This document shows positions 1 through 10,916 of a stretch of 64,000 bases of DNA, in pieces. The DNA is from Oscheius tipulae (taxonomy: Eukaryota > Nematoda > Chromadorea > Rhabditida > Rhabditidae). Each line of letters opens with the position of its first letter. The first letter of the stretch is position 1. The notes under the pieces were generated by a model. That model saw only the letters and a program-made list of their open reading frames with translations, was not told where the DNA came from and ran no database searches. The position numbers and the translations under genes are program-made. The DNA is taken from NCBI GenBank assembly GCA_037178975.1, contig JASJZH010000006.1:1550001-1614000 (forward strand), read 5' to 3'.

Positions 1-19
1 GTCGTGTTTTCTTTACCAG

Positions 20-2040
20 AGCTCTTTTGCGAGGAAAACCGTTCATTTGTCTGTACAAAGAAAAATGTTTCATAAATAAAGGTGCTTCGTGTTCAAACTG
101 TTTACCTATAAATCTTCCAGAGACTCGGACGAACTGCCCCGCTTGCCGTTTTCAAAAGTGTAAAGATGCCAATATGGATACCAGAGACGTCGGTCGCTAC
201 AAACGACAAGGTTCCGCTGTCGTTCAATACTACAGTAAACATCAGCTTGTTCAGCACACCGTGAGTTTTTATTGGACAGCCAGGTGATAATCTGTTCTCA
301 AAACAATTTAGTGGTTGAGAAATTATACTATAGCGTGGTTTTGACCAAAAAACTTGAAAATACACACTTCACATCATGTACAAATCGAACTCTGCACGAA
401 TATGAACATAATGGGTCGTGTAGGTTCGAGATCAAACTGATTAAAGTACACGAATAGAAGGTGTTTGAAATTGTAGCGGCATAGGAAAACTGGAAAGTAC
501 TCGATCGACATTCAAATTGTCTTCAGGATTACGGTAGCCGTGCACTAGTGCCATAGTGACAAAAGTAAAAATTGAAAGAGCGAAAACCAAATGTTTGCAA
601 AAAAAAAAAAAGAACAGTTTTACTTTCCTGAAATCTTGTTTCAGAAAAAGTTTGCTCAATCAGTAGCTCTTGGTTTCCAATTTGTCAAAGAACTCGACTC
701 GTCGTTTCCGGCTACCAAATTCGCAGAAATTTTAGTATCCCTCGACAGGTAGTTCTTTGCGATTATCAGCACGAATCTCCTTTTAGAATGTGCTCGGCTG
801 GACCAGACATGTGTGCTATTGATCTCAAAGTTAATGTTGATACTTCTTTAACGGAAGCCCTGCTAAGCTCGACAAGTTGTGCGCCACGATCTTCGGTAAG
901 CAAGTAGTGCGGTAAAACCACACTACTTTTAGATCCAATTCGACGAAACTACCACTGTGGAAAACATAACAAACTTGGTAGTATCACACTACTGCCGAGG
1001 CATGACGTTCCTTTCCGATTTCATGAATGCAGCTCCAGAGATCCATAGGCTCAGTATAAATGATAGAGTTCGACCTTCTTTGGATTAAAACAAGCGTGAG
1101 TTCAGATAAAACTGGCAAGATACAGCTTGGTGGATACTGTACTTTTAACTATGGTCTTCCGCCAGTGGCAAAAGAATGTTCGATCTGGATTAACATTCTT
1201 TCACGGAGTGCACTACGAACCACCAGAAGTCGATTCGGGAAACAGTCAAGTGTAAGTTTGTCGCAAAACTGTAGAGCAGTTAGCTATTTGGTAATGTGAC
1301 TAATCACGGCTATTGTTGAATTGATCGCCCAACAGTGCTCTGAATTTGATGCGTCAAATAATCCAATAAGCGTCGGGACCAAAATTCTTTCACGAAGTAC
1401 ATATGACGCATATATGGATTGAACTCCATATTACTTGTATTGTTATTGAGCCCTTTTGAAAATGTAGAGAGCAACTATTATTACTGCAGTTACTTACTTG
1501 ATTCCATTGTTAAACATCCGATATTTTATTCCAAAACTTCTTTATCTTTTCTTCTTTTTCCAGTGTTAACCAGTATTGTCGTGAAGTTGGCAACTTGATG
1601 GAAAACCACGTCGCACAGATTTTTGATGAAACGGCAATAAGCGAAGAGGAGTTTACACTACTTAGGATGGTTGTTCTCTTCCAGCCGCGTAAGTCATATC
1701 GCTTTACATCTGTCATCAGAGGGCCTGTTTTTCAGCTCAAGATATCTCAGACGCAGGTAGAGACGTCATTCGTCATGCTAGCGCTAGATACAGTAGAATA
1801 TTGGCAACACTCTACGACGAAAAGTATACGAAACTAACTCCAGAACAGAGACTAGCCAGATTACAAAAAATTTTAGGTGTCGTATTTCATACAAAGGTGA
1901 GTATCATTAACACCAGGATACAGAATCATCTATAGCAAGCCTCTGCAATTGTCAACCAACTGTGCTCTTTGATGTCTATACATGATGTTGGAGGAATGCG
2001 GGGCAGTCTTACTTACGATATTCATTTTAGAAAATATTGA
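20..2040 (+). CDS. Nuclear hormone receptor, 3' part (5' end outside window)
   Basis: Nuclear transcription factor of the expanded nematode NHR class. The first visible exon starts after a ttaccag acceptor at position 19 and encodes the second zinc finger, including the diagnostic CPACRFQKC. The donor is at about 262. Ligand-binding-domain exons follow at about 643 (KKFAQSVALGF...), 787-896, about 931-1095, 1165-1250 and 1562-1900, with typical motifs such as MVVLFQP and RHASARYSRILATLYDEKY. The last exon ends HFRKY-stop at 2038-2040. In the helix-3 region near 1060-1095 the expected DRVRLLWIKT runs across two frames, which needs a one-base shift. This is either a frameshifted (dying) gene or a sequence error. 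The 5' finger and promoter are not in the window. The family call is firm; intactness is doubtful. Confidence 0.82.
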
Positions 2041-2232
2041 ACATTTGCAATGAATTTGTCTACCTCACCGTTCTTTGGTTGAGCATTGACACCCTACTAA
2101 TCTGTCCAGTCTCAACTTTGGACCGCAAGTTCATCTCTGGATTAAACTCGAGGTCTGTGATCGAAGTAGTGTTGGTGACAGAGTTGTGTAACAAAATATT
2201 GCACAAAATGGTGGTGTTTCATGTTTTGAAAA

Positions 2233-2424
2233 ATGTCTTACTTTTTGTCGGCCATACTAACAGCACTGTGTTTATCACATGTGCGCTCACAAGATCCCGT
2301 TACTTTCAGTAGAGTACTGCTCACTGTCGGGACAAAAAATGAACGGAGGCTCAACGAAAGAGCCAGCTTTACAGGTATCTACGGATTAGGGGACCACATT
2401 GCCAGGTGGAAAAAGGCGTTTTAG
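2233..2424 (+). CDS. Candidate small secreted peptide precursor (63 aa)
   Basis: An intronless 63-codon frame begins in a good nematode start context (gaaaaATGTC). It opens with a classic signal peptide, MSYFLSAILTALCLSHVRS, followed by about 44 residues containing basic sites (NERRL, NER, WKKAF) and a central FTGIYGLGDHIARW segment. It lies between the NHR stop at 2040 and the P450 start at 2614, on the same strand. I recognise no family. The layout fits a neuropeptide-like or effector peptide precursor, but a frame this short can arise by chance. Confidence 0.3.
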   Translation: MSYFLSAILTALCLSHVRSQDPVTFSRVLLTVGTKNERRLNERASFTGIYGLGDHIARWKKAF

Positions 2425-2613
2425 ATTTTGTAAGTAACTGTATGTCTGATAAACAACAAACTTTAATGTCAAACACATTGTTGAAAGAATTCTGAAGTAT
2501 ATGAATGTTTTTCTAGCGGTAATGAAGTGTAGTCTGTTCATAATCAGATAACCTCTGTTTCTTCCTGGCACTGTTTACTGATAAGCTCTTTGGGCATCGC
2601 CTAATCAAAACAT

Positions 2614-4683
2614 ATGCTGCCAGCAATTTATTTTCTTTCCACTTTTTTGGTTCTTTTTCTATTCCGAAGCAGCATCTACTACTTTCTCTATCATCGTTAT
2701 CGTCTCTACAAACATTTGCATCACATACAAGGACCATTCGCCTTGCCCCTTTTGGGTTGCACATGGCAGTTCAAATGGAATCCCACAGGTTATTCGTGTG
2801 ATACCTGAAAACTGTATTTAGATTTTATAATCCAGTTCCGTGACTGGGTTCTGTATTACAGACAGCGTGGTAATTTCTTAAAAATGTGGCTCGGCCCATT
2901 TCCAGTGATTATCGTTATGAGGCCCGAGGCTGCAAAAGTTCGTATCGGATATGTATTATGTTATTTTAAGGTTATACTTGAAAGTAACACCTTGATAGCA
3001 AAAGGCTCGGAATACAACATTTTGATCCCATGGCTAGGGACGGGACTTCTGATTGCCACTGGCGATAAATGGAGAACGAGAAGAAAGATGCTAACTCCCT
3101 CGTTTCACTACGGCATTTTGAACAAGTTCATGCCAGTTTTTAACAAACAGTCGAAGGTTGTCGAATTGTAACTCTCATAATTACAATTCGATAGATATTT
3201 CTTGACCAAATTGAGAGCTATGCCACTGCAGATAAAGAATTTGATCTTTTCCCCTACATTAAGCGGTGTACTTTGGATATCATTTGTGGTAAAACAAGCA
3301 CAACTTGGTAACCAAATAGCTTTTAGAAACAGCAATGGGTTGTACGATTTCCGCCCAAACTAATCATGATCATCCGTATGTTAACTCCGTTCAGTGCATG
3401 AACGAAATTGTGTTCAAGTATCAAAGAATGCCGTGGCTGAGGATTGCTCCAATTTGGTCAGTCTCCTTTTTTAGTTTTCTTTCCAAATTCAACTTCCAAA
3501 AAAGCCTTTTCTTGCATTTAGTCCGAGAAAACATCCTTTTCCGCAGTCTCCACCTGGTTCAGTCGAGAGAAATAGGGTGCATGCGATCTCGTGGTGTAGT
3601 GGTTATCACATCTGTCTAACACACAGAAGGCCGGCGGTTCGAGCCCGCCCGAGATCAAATCTTTTTTTCTTCTTTTTCTACCCCAACTGAAAAGTTGTTT
3701 GGTTGCTACTTTCGTTGACTGATACACTTTCAGAGTTATAGTAAGTCAATAACCATAAGGAAAACACATTTTATAACAAATTTTAGGTGGCTGACTGGAA
3801 TTGGATACGAGTATGAGAAGCATCTGAGGGTACTGACGGTATTCACCAAATCAGTCATCAGTGAGCGCTTGGAAACTTCTCAAAACTGTGTGGAAACTGG
3901 GAAGAAAGCTTTTCTTGACACTTTAATTGAACTGTACAAGCACGGAAATCTTTCTGACGAAGACATCAGAGAGGAAGTTGATACATTCATGTTCGAAGGC
4001 AGATCTTTTATTTTCGAAACTCGAACTTTTTCTAGGGCACGATACTACCTCGGCTGGAATCGGATGGGCTTTGTGGTGTCTCGCATGTCACCAGGACTGT
4101 CAACAGAAAGTTTTGGAAGAGATCGACACAATTTTCACGAATGATCGCAATATTGAACACGAAGATCTTCCCAAACTGACCTATTTGGATCGATGTGTGA
4201 AAGAAGCACTCAGAATGAGACCCCCAGTTCCCGGATTCACACGAACTGTCGATGAAGATATTGAAGTTGGCAAGTTATACAACATGTCTTAAAAGATTTC
4301 GTGCTCAGATGGCACCCTGATTCCTCAAGGATGTTCAATTGTTATCAGTCCTCACATTATGCACATGCACCACGAACTTTATGAGAACTTTGTGCAATAC
4401 AACCCGGATAGATTCCTGGAAGAGGAAGTCGCCAAGCGACACCCTTATGCCTACATCCCGTTCAGTGCAGGTCCAAGGAATTGCATTGGTACGTAGTTCC
4501 ATAATTTATTCATTCCATTCAGGTCAAAAATTTGCTTTGGTGGAAGAAAAAACTGTTCTGACCTGGTTCTTCAGAAGATATCGGATCAATTGCAACATGC
4601 CTTTCTTGGATAACATTCCCCGACCAGAGGTTATCAATCGTCCGTCGAAAGGATTCCCAGTTACCATCCAAAGAAGATTCTAG
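2614..4683 (+). CDS. Cytochrome P450, CYP4 clan
   Basis: Microsomal heme-thiolate monooxygenase. Clan CYP4 members hydroxylate fatty acids and related lipids or xenobiotics. The start at 2614 gives an N-terminal membrane anchor (MLPAIYFLSTFLVLFLF) and then a proline-containing hinge (GPFALPLLG). Landmarks in order: KGSEYNILIPWLGTGLL, the C-helix W-x3-R (KWRTRRK), ETAMG, PWLRIAPIW, the I-helix GHDTTSAG, the K-helix ExxR (KEALRMRPP), PDRF, and the heme loop PFSAGPRNCIG with its Cys thiolate. All key residues are present and about ten exons join in frame, giving roughly 500 aa as usual for the family. Two introns use GC donors (about 4001-4035 and 4271-4303), one intron appears to be only 33 nt (2938-2970), and the intron from about 3457 to 3786 contains a tRNA gene. 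The exact CYP subfamily cannot be assigned. Confidence 0.93.
3585..3657 (+). tRNA. tRNA-Val (anticodon AAC) inside a P450 intron
   Basis: A 73-nt cloverleaf. The acceptor stem is gatctcg at 3585-3591 paired perfectly with cgagatc at 3650-3656, and the discriminator is A. Box A is TGGTGTAGTGG and box B is GGTTCGAGCCC. The anticodon stem tctgt/acaga encloses loop CTAACAC, giving anticodon AAC (Val). A T-rich tract follows at about 3660, fitting pol III termination. It is in the same orientation as the P450 gene and lies wholly within one of its introns. Confidence 0.95.
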
Positions 4684-4749
4684 TCCCACGAAAACGTTGT
4701 CTTTTTTGCTTCCTTTAGCAAATTAAAAGTGCTTGCAGCACCCGGGGTG

Positions 4750-5112
4750 TTATTGGCGATCCAGTCCAAGATTATAAGCCGCAGAGTTTGATGCTAGACA
4801 TGTCCGTAGTACGTACCATGAAGTAACTAGGGGTCGACGATGAAATTGGTGGCTATGGTTTGTTTTAAGAAGGTAGCTTTTATTTCTTGTGCGGAAAAGT
4901 GGTTCGGAGAGACCATCATCTTGGATGGCGAAAGCTTTTCTTAGAGGTTCCCATACGTACTATTGGCCGGCCATCTGGTACATGACGTCTACCATGTCAT
5001 TGTTCACCTTCCCACGACGCGTGATGAAGATGTTGTCTGCGAGAAAGTTGGTGGTAGAGGCGACAACTTCGGTAGAGCCGCTGGAGACAGGAGCAGAGCT
5101 AGGCAGCGACAT
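4750..5112 (-). pseudogene. Unrecognised 121-codon frame broken by one TAG
   Basis: On the minus strand a frame opening MSLPSSAPVSSGSTEVV runs for 50 codons to an in-frame TAG (about 4960-4962). It then continues in the same frame for 70 codons (YVWEPLRKAFAIQDDG...) to a second stop at 4750. Both halves have coherent composition, which suggests a single disrupted coding exon or two exons split by an unresolved intron. It faces the P450 gene tail to tail, about 65 bp away. No family is recognised. Confidence 0.25.
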
Positions 5113-5588
5113 TACTCGGGACTTGCATGAAATCAACTGACTTTTTTTATTGTTTTGTTTGAATTGTTTTGGAATCAAAGTTGCAAAGCAAACTTTAATT
5201 AGGGTACAATTAAGCAGACTTCTGAAACAAAATGTTCCTGAACAAGGGTTTTTTTTCAGAAGATGGTAATCCGCAGTCGTCTCTGGCGTATAATTTCGGT
5301 TTTAATAAGATACAGTTTGACGTATTTTTTTCAATAGTAACAGAAGTCGTCATAAGTGTTTTATAGTAAGTTCCGAAATGTAAACTTTTCGTCCGCAACC
5401 TTTGAACAAACGAGACAAAAAACCTATTTCCGTCTCATTTCCGTCGGTCTCTGTATCGTTTTATCTAACAACGAGTAACCAGCTCATTCATATTTTAGTG
5501 GTTCTCTTCTTTCAATGTAGAAACTACTTATCAGCAGGTGATCCTTTTGGCTCAACACATTTTATAGCAGAAGTGTCCCTCTATCACC

Positions 5589-7095
5589 ATGGTGGAAATG
5601 TCCTTCATCGATTATTATTGTTTGGTTATGAAGATTCTGGGAATAATCATCGTCTTTTTTGGAGCATTTGTGCTCTATCTAGTGTTCCAGCATTCTCATA
5701 GAACAGGAAAAAGCTACAAGCGTGCATTAAGACTGCATGTTGTTTTGTAAAGTTCTCAAAATATCAAAGAATGCAAAAGTTACAGGTTGTTCATTTCTCA
5801 CTCTTTTCTATGTACCTGCTACATTCCAGCTATAGTCAACCCGTATATTGCTATATTCGCCAATGGTTACTTGATGAATGTTATTCCTGGCATTGTACTT
5901 TTGGTGTTCCAACTGACGCTTTTCTTCAGTAAGTCCTTTACAGTTAGTTTATATGAAACGTCCGAGTTAGGTTGCAACGCGGATCAGAAGTACGCCGAAA
6001 CTCTCGTAATGTAGTAAAAAAAGGCCCAATGAGAGGGCAACTCGTTAGCTAGACACAGTGAAAACATGGCAACCTTGAACCATATAGAAACAGATAGGAA
6101 AGGTACCTGGTACAGACGCAGTACAATACAAGAAACCGAGAAATGGGTATATACTTGAAATATGAATGACACAAAAATTGTTGATTGAATGAGTGCAGAA
6201 ATGATCATTGAGAAAAGCGCATGAATTATTTGGGAAAAGCCGGCCGCACTTTTAACAAAGAACAAAATTATCTTTCAGCAAGTTTAACATCAGTAGCCAT
6301 GCTATTTCATCTTCGCCTCGTAGCAGTTCTTCCACACCATCATTTTATCCGAAAAAGAATAGTCCTGTACATCGGCATGTTCTGTTACTATATTCCATCA
6401 GTATTATGCTCACCTGGATGTCTTTTCTTTAACTACATGGGCCAAGATGAGATAAAAAAGGAACTGGTGGAGGCAACAACATTCCTGCCTACCAACTTCT
6501 CTTTTTCAGACAATGGGAGTGGAAGATCCAATGCTTTATGACCCTCGAGTGGCAGCCCTCAACCTTAAATCCTGTAGCGGAATAATTTACATTGCAATTC
6601 TGGGTATTGGAGCTGTCGGGTTCGTCGTTTTCAGCTGTTCTGTCTCGTATTGGATTTTGGCTCGACTTAAACATCACAGAAATGACATGTCCGATAGAAC
6701 GAGAAGTGTACAGAAAAAGTTGACAATCAGTCTGATCATTCAGGTAATGGTTGCGACATCTTGTTAAAGTTAAATCTTCAGACGTTCTCCTACAACCTCT
6801 TCTTTTTCGGGTCTGCTTTTGGGATTCTAATGCTGGTGATTATTGGTAAAGGAGAAACAGGTGCAATTCCTAGTTTAAGACATAGGCGCCAGTTTCAGTT
6901 GTGATAAGCATCTTATTCTGGATATTTTCCTGTTCATTTCTATTCAGTGCAATATCCATGATTGTGACGAATAAGGGTTACAAAGATGTGACGGAGAGAC
7001 ATTTCTACAGGCTGACCTGTAGGTCGAACAAAGTACAGGAAATGGATGCAAGAATCAAAAGTACAGCTCGAACAACGGTTGTCACAGTGTATTAA
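5589..7095 (+). CDS. Serpentine 7TM chemoreceptor (Str superfamily-like)
   Basis: Predicted chemosensory GPCR of the nematode serpentine superfamily, expected in sensory cilia. The start at 5589 (MVEMSFIDYY) leads into TM1 (GIIIVFFGAFVLYLVF) and a basic loop (HRTGKSYKRALRLH). Later exons give LFISHSFLC...YLMNVIPGIV (about 5790-5928), SLTSVAMLFHLRL (6280-6464), a TM exon with FVVFSCSVSYWILARL (about 6508-6743), TFSYNLFFFGSAFG (about 6781-6860) and a last exon with TM7 and TERHFYRLTC, the family's usual TM7-YR ending. The stop is at 7095. One intron, 5929-6279, is unusually long and may hide a further exon. The subclass is not certain. Confidence 0.75.
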
Positions 7096-7105
7096 GCTTT
7101 TTTTG

Positions 7106-7111
7106 AATAAA
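7106..7111 (+). terminator. Poly(A) signal of the 5589-7095 receptor
   Basis: AATAAA lies 11 bp after the receptor stop codon, fitting the short nematode 3' UTRs in this window. Confidence 0.5.
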
Positions 7112-8019
7112 TGAGCGTTGTTAAGATCAAGAGCGTTGTCCACAGTTTTGTCCAGAAATTAACTAAGTCTTTGTCAATGTGGTAGCGTTCTTTTCAGTTT
7201 TCCTCTTTCTACTTCATTGATCTATTTTTGTGTTATAACTTATTTATCTCAGTTCCAGTTGAGCTATTGCGTCTTTGAAGGACGCCACCTCTCTGCATAC
7301 TTTTGACTTGGTGCCTAGCAAAAGGTGAATAAGCAAAATAGTCATTCTTTTTTTTCGTGACAAAGGTTTGAGAGTGGCCAATGTCAACATGAAAATTCGC
7401 CCTCATTGTCTATTACCTTAGACTTGTCATCGTCTATCCCTTTTTTTGGAATAACTTTTCCTTCATTGTCTCTTTCTCCTCAAGATCCCCACTTCCACTT
7501 TTGTCAACGTAATTCATCGATAATGGCTGTAATATTGCTCTTTAGCTCAACAGCCTTCTCTGGGACTCAACTCATCTGATCAACTACAATGTCCATCAGT
7601 GCAAGACGCTGAACAATTCCGTTGCCGTTTCTCTGCCAGAAGCTTGTTTATGTACAACATCAGAATATGCAGCTTGTAAAGGCAAAACAGAAATTATAGA
7701 CATTGAATTTTATACCTACGTGTTCGACCAGACGCTAGAGCAATAGGTATGAAATAAGCCCGAAGTAGATAGCTATATTTTCAAGTATATGGCCGTAGTG
7801 TTCCGACTAAGCCGTGAAAACATAGGAATGAGCCCGGCTCACGGCGGAGGCCCACAGTGTGTATTGGTATATGCTTTTGGAACGACAGAATAATCTTCTC
7901 TCTCGCTCTGTACTATTACCGTAACAAATTTTTTACTGTGCCTTTGTGATCCACGCACTGTTCCACTCTGCGCAGATCCCACGCTCCAAAAAGGCACAAT
8001 CAAGTATAACATCATAGAT
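7112..8019. other. Intergenic stretch, one exon-like frame only
   Basis: No gene can be supported here. After a ctctttag acceptor near 7545 there is an open frame (LNSLLWDSTHLINYNVHQ...) that ends at a TAG at about 7744-7746. It contains several Cys (HQCKTL, ACLCTT, AACKGK) but has no identifiable upstream exon or start. It may be a remnant 3' exon. Confidence 0.3.
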
Positions 8020-9824
8020 CTACCCCCAAGAATCTTTTTGCCTAGATAAATTAGCCAGTCTTATGGAGAGGAGAGTCTCCGTAATTGTTCTTTTTCTAAA
8101 TATAAGCGTAGCCTTGTTTATCTTCGTTAAATATTCACTTTGATAGTAGACAATAACGTTATCAGAATTCAGAATAGAAACATTCCGTTTGACGAGAGGA
8201 CTCTCTCTTACCAGTTGGCTAACTAAGTCATCGCCTTCTTCCAGGTAGTTTCGATCCCCCTTTCTTTCATAATCCGATCGAAAGCCCATTCGAAGCCCTG
8301 AAAAGGACTTATAACTGTTTATAAATAGCTTACCGATACTATTTCTGGCAATCCTTTCGATAGTGCATCAAGAAGTGGAGAGTTCTGATGAATAGACCGA
8401 GTGAACAAGTTTACAAGCTTTTCACACTGTTCCTTCTCAGTACGATACTAAAAAATGTTTTATTGAAACAAACTTCAAACCCTAACTATTAGACGCAGAA
8501 AAGTGTCAAAAAAGATTCCTGGATGTTTTTCAGTCTGGACAAGGTTGAATGCTTCTCCTTTGTTGATTCCTAGCTTGCAAACTCGGTCTATTTCCTCGGT
8601 TAAACAATCGTTTGCTATGTTCCGAGAAAGCAGCTCATTCTGACTTGGAGATTAAGAAAAATTTGAAAAAATCTTACTTTTATTTTCTTAATCACTGGTT
8701 CCAACTCTTTCGTGTAGGCATCTGTCATGTAAAAACATGTAATTTCCTGGAACGTAGATTTTAAGACAAAAAGTAGAGACCTACAATGAACGGCTCCGCA
8801 GCAAAATAGAATACCAGTTCTTCCTCAAGGCAGTTGCCAAGGATACGTACAAACTTCTGTATTGAAAATATAATTAATGGAAAGTTGCACTTGCATGAAA
8901 GTATGAATGAGATTCTGGAGACAAAAGTGCCGAATACTTGACATCCTGTTGTTTTTGAGCTAACTCTTTTGACCCTTCTGCCATTTCAGCAATAGCCAGT
9001 TCACCTAAATCATGTCTATACTGTAGGCGGAGTACCTACAGGTTAGGTTTCTGGCCTGAAGAAAAACTTTCAACGATTTCAGTAAGGCGCTCATTAATTT
9101 TCGATACTCGTCCAATGGTGAGAAATTGCAGTAGAATACGTTATGCAACTGTAAAAAATGAATAAGTTTGTTGGCTTTAGTGCAAACAATGGTCAGTGTT
9201 CGAAGCTCTAAATACCAGAAATAGCGATCTACATAACAGCTGTTTGCACGATGAAAGAACTCCATGAGACTGGTTAGTTTATCCTGAAAAAATAAAACCT
9301 ATTAAAAAACTAAAGGCTAAGTGATGACTGTCGCATTCGAAAACATGAAACCTACTACTTCGACAATTTTTTCAGGATGAATTGTCATGTACTGCAAGAT
9401 CTTTTCTTCAAATCTACATGCATCGATCTCGAAAGCTTGTTTAACATATTCCACCAGGTTCTTACTTGCTTTACATAGTCTCTCGGTAGGAAAGCCACAT
9501 TGTATTGTTGAGTGATGACTACCACTTTTGACTCCTCATTTTTCACATCCGCAAGCAGATTCAACATATTTTTTGCTTCTTGTTGCTCCTCTGAGCACGA
9601 AATGTGCCTCGCCATCCAGCTGATCAATTCTTTAATGTTCGCTTTTGGATGTTCCAACAGGTACACCAGTTCTTCAACCTCTAGTTGGATATCAACATCA
9701 TTATATGGCTGAACTAGCTCGCCGATTGGCCACCACACGGTAGTTTCGCTGAAAAATTAGTTTTGTCTCAAAGGAAAACTTACAAAATATTTTGCAGATC
9801 TTCAAACTCGCTACCTTTGATCAT
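8020..9824 (-). CDS. Uncharacterised multi-exon protein
   Basis: A minus-strand gene of about nine exons with clean GT-AG junctions (9765-ish, 9470, 9280, 9010, 8940, 8855, 8750, 8690, 8450, 8310) and a stop at 8020. The start MIKGSEFEDLQNIF at 9824 splices in phase to TTVWWPIGELVQPYNDV. The product is a helical, soluble-looking, charged protein without a signal peptide or membrane segment, with stretches such as EELVYLLEHPKANIKEL, AKNMLNLLADVKNEESK and GNCLEEELVFYFAAEP. I recognise no domain. The consistent frame across many short introns supports a real gene, probably nematode-restricted. Confidence 0.6.
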
Positions 9825-10852
9825 TTTAATCTTACAAGTCTGCAAACTTCAAATGAGTGAACTAAGGGGGAAATAAAAACGGAGCTTGAGGATGAAAAAG
9901 CCACGTCGAATTAGCATTTCGAATGAGTTTGAACTTTTCGGTTTTTTACACGACTCAATCCGACAATTTGAGTTCTCGTTTGTACCAAAAAGATGCAAGC
10001 TCCGTATTCACGCTCTCTTGTCAAACTGCAAATGTCGCGCTCTCTCATCATGACAGCAAGAGTGCCTCTGAAGAAGATATCATGTCAAAAATGTTAACTT
10101 AAAGCTCTGAAATACGCGATGAAAAATACTAACAAAACATACGAACGTGCGAAAAAAGAGAAAAAATTTTAATTTCCAATGCTTTGATTTTTTGTTGCCA
10201 AAAAGAACTTGAAGATGAAAAGATCAAGTCTGCAAACGTGGGGCAAATAAAGGGACACAGAGACGAACGGGGGAGGAAATGGGTGCTGGCTATCGGGTTC
10301 GGCAACCTTCGATTGTGTGAATCACAGTTGCACAATCAAGCGACATTGCCTGAAATATGTAAAAGAAGTGTTAGGTACAATCAAAATGGAATCTCAGTCA
10401 GAAAATGTAAAGGATACGAGAAAACGAAAGCGGTATCTTTTTTAAAATTTTGGGCGCGGTAACGAACATACTTCGAAAACGATAAATGGATGGAAAAGGG
10501 GAAAATGCCTTTTTGGGAACAATTTGTGACAGCATTCATGTTTTCAGCACGCTCCCCTTTTCTCTGTCTTCTCATAATGGCACTTATTTAACCCAATGCT
10601 TTCGCAAGTAGAAAGATAAAAAAAGAGCAATAACCATATTATCCTCGCATTTTATTGAGCTTGGCTTTGTTCACAATGTCAGAGGCAACGCAGAAGAATA
10701 AAAAAGAACAGAGAATGCATCCAGAGAATACCAGGATAGGGAACTCAATCCGGGGAGGTTATTTACCCCCACAAGGTTACACAAAACGCAGTTATTGCAT
10801 CTCAAAAGGTGGTACTTACTCTAATCATATTCCAAAATTTGTTAAGCTTAAT

Positions 10853-10916
10853 CTACAGCTAGTTTGGCAAGCCGAGTTCTCGATTAACAGGCGTACTACT
10901 TTTGTTAGGATTCTAG
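10853..10916. repeat. Short dispersed repeat, copy 1
   Basis: About 64 bp beginning ctacagctagtttggcaag and ending at the ggattcta that supplies the stop codon of the minus-strand receptor. A second copy, about 85 percent identical, lies 600 bp away at 11452-11516. Confidence 0.6.

Noticed and set aside
4750-5112. Amber codon recoding as an explanation for the TAG-split frames here and at 55383
   Set aside because: TAG is the true stop of several intact genes in the window, so a general reassignment is excluded; pseudogene or base error preferred.
10184-10462. 92-codon plus-strand frame upstream of the minus-strand gene at 8020-9824
   Set aside because: Mixed composition, no splice context, no motif; probably a chance frame.
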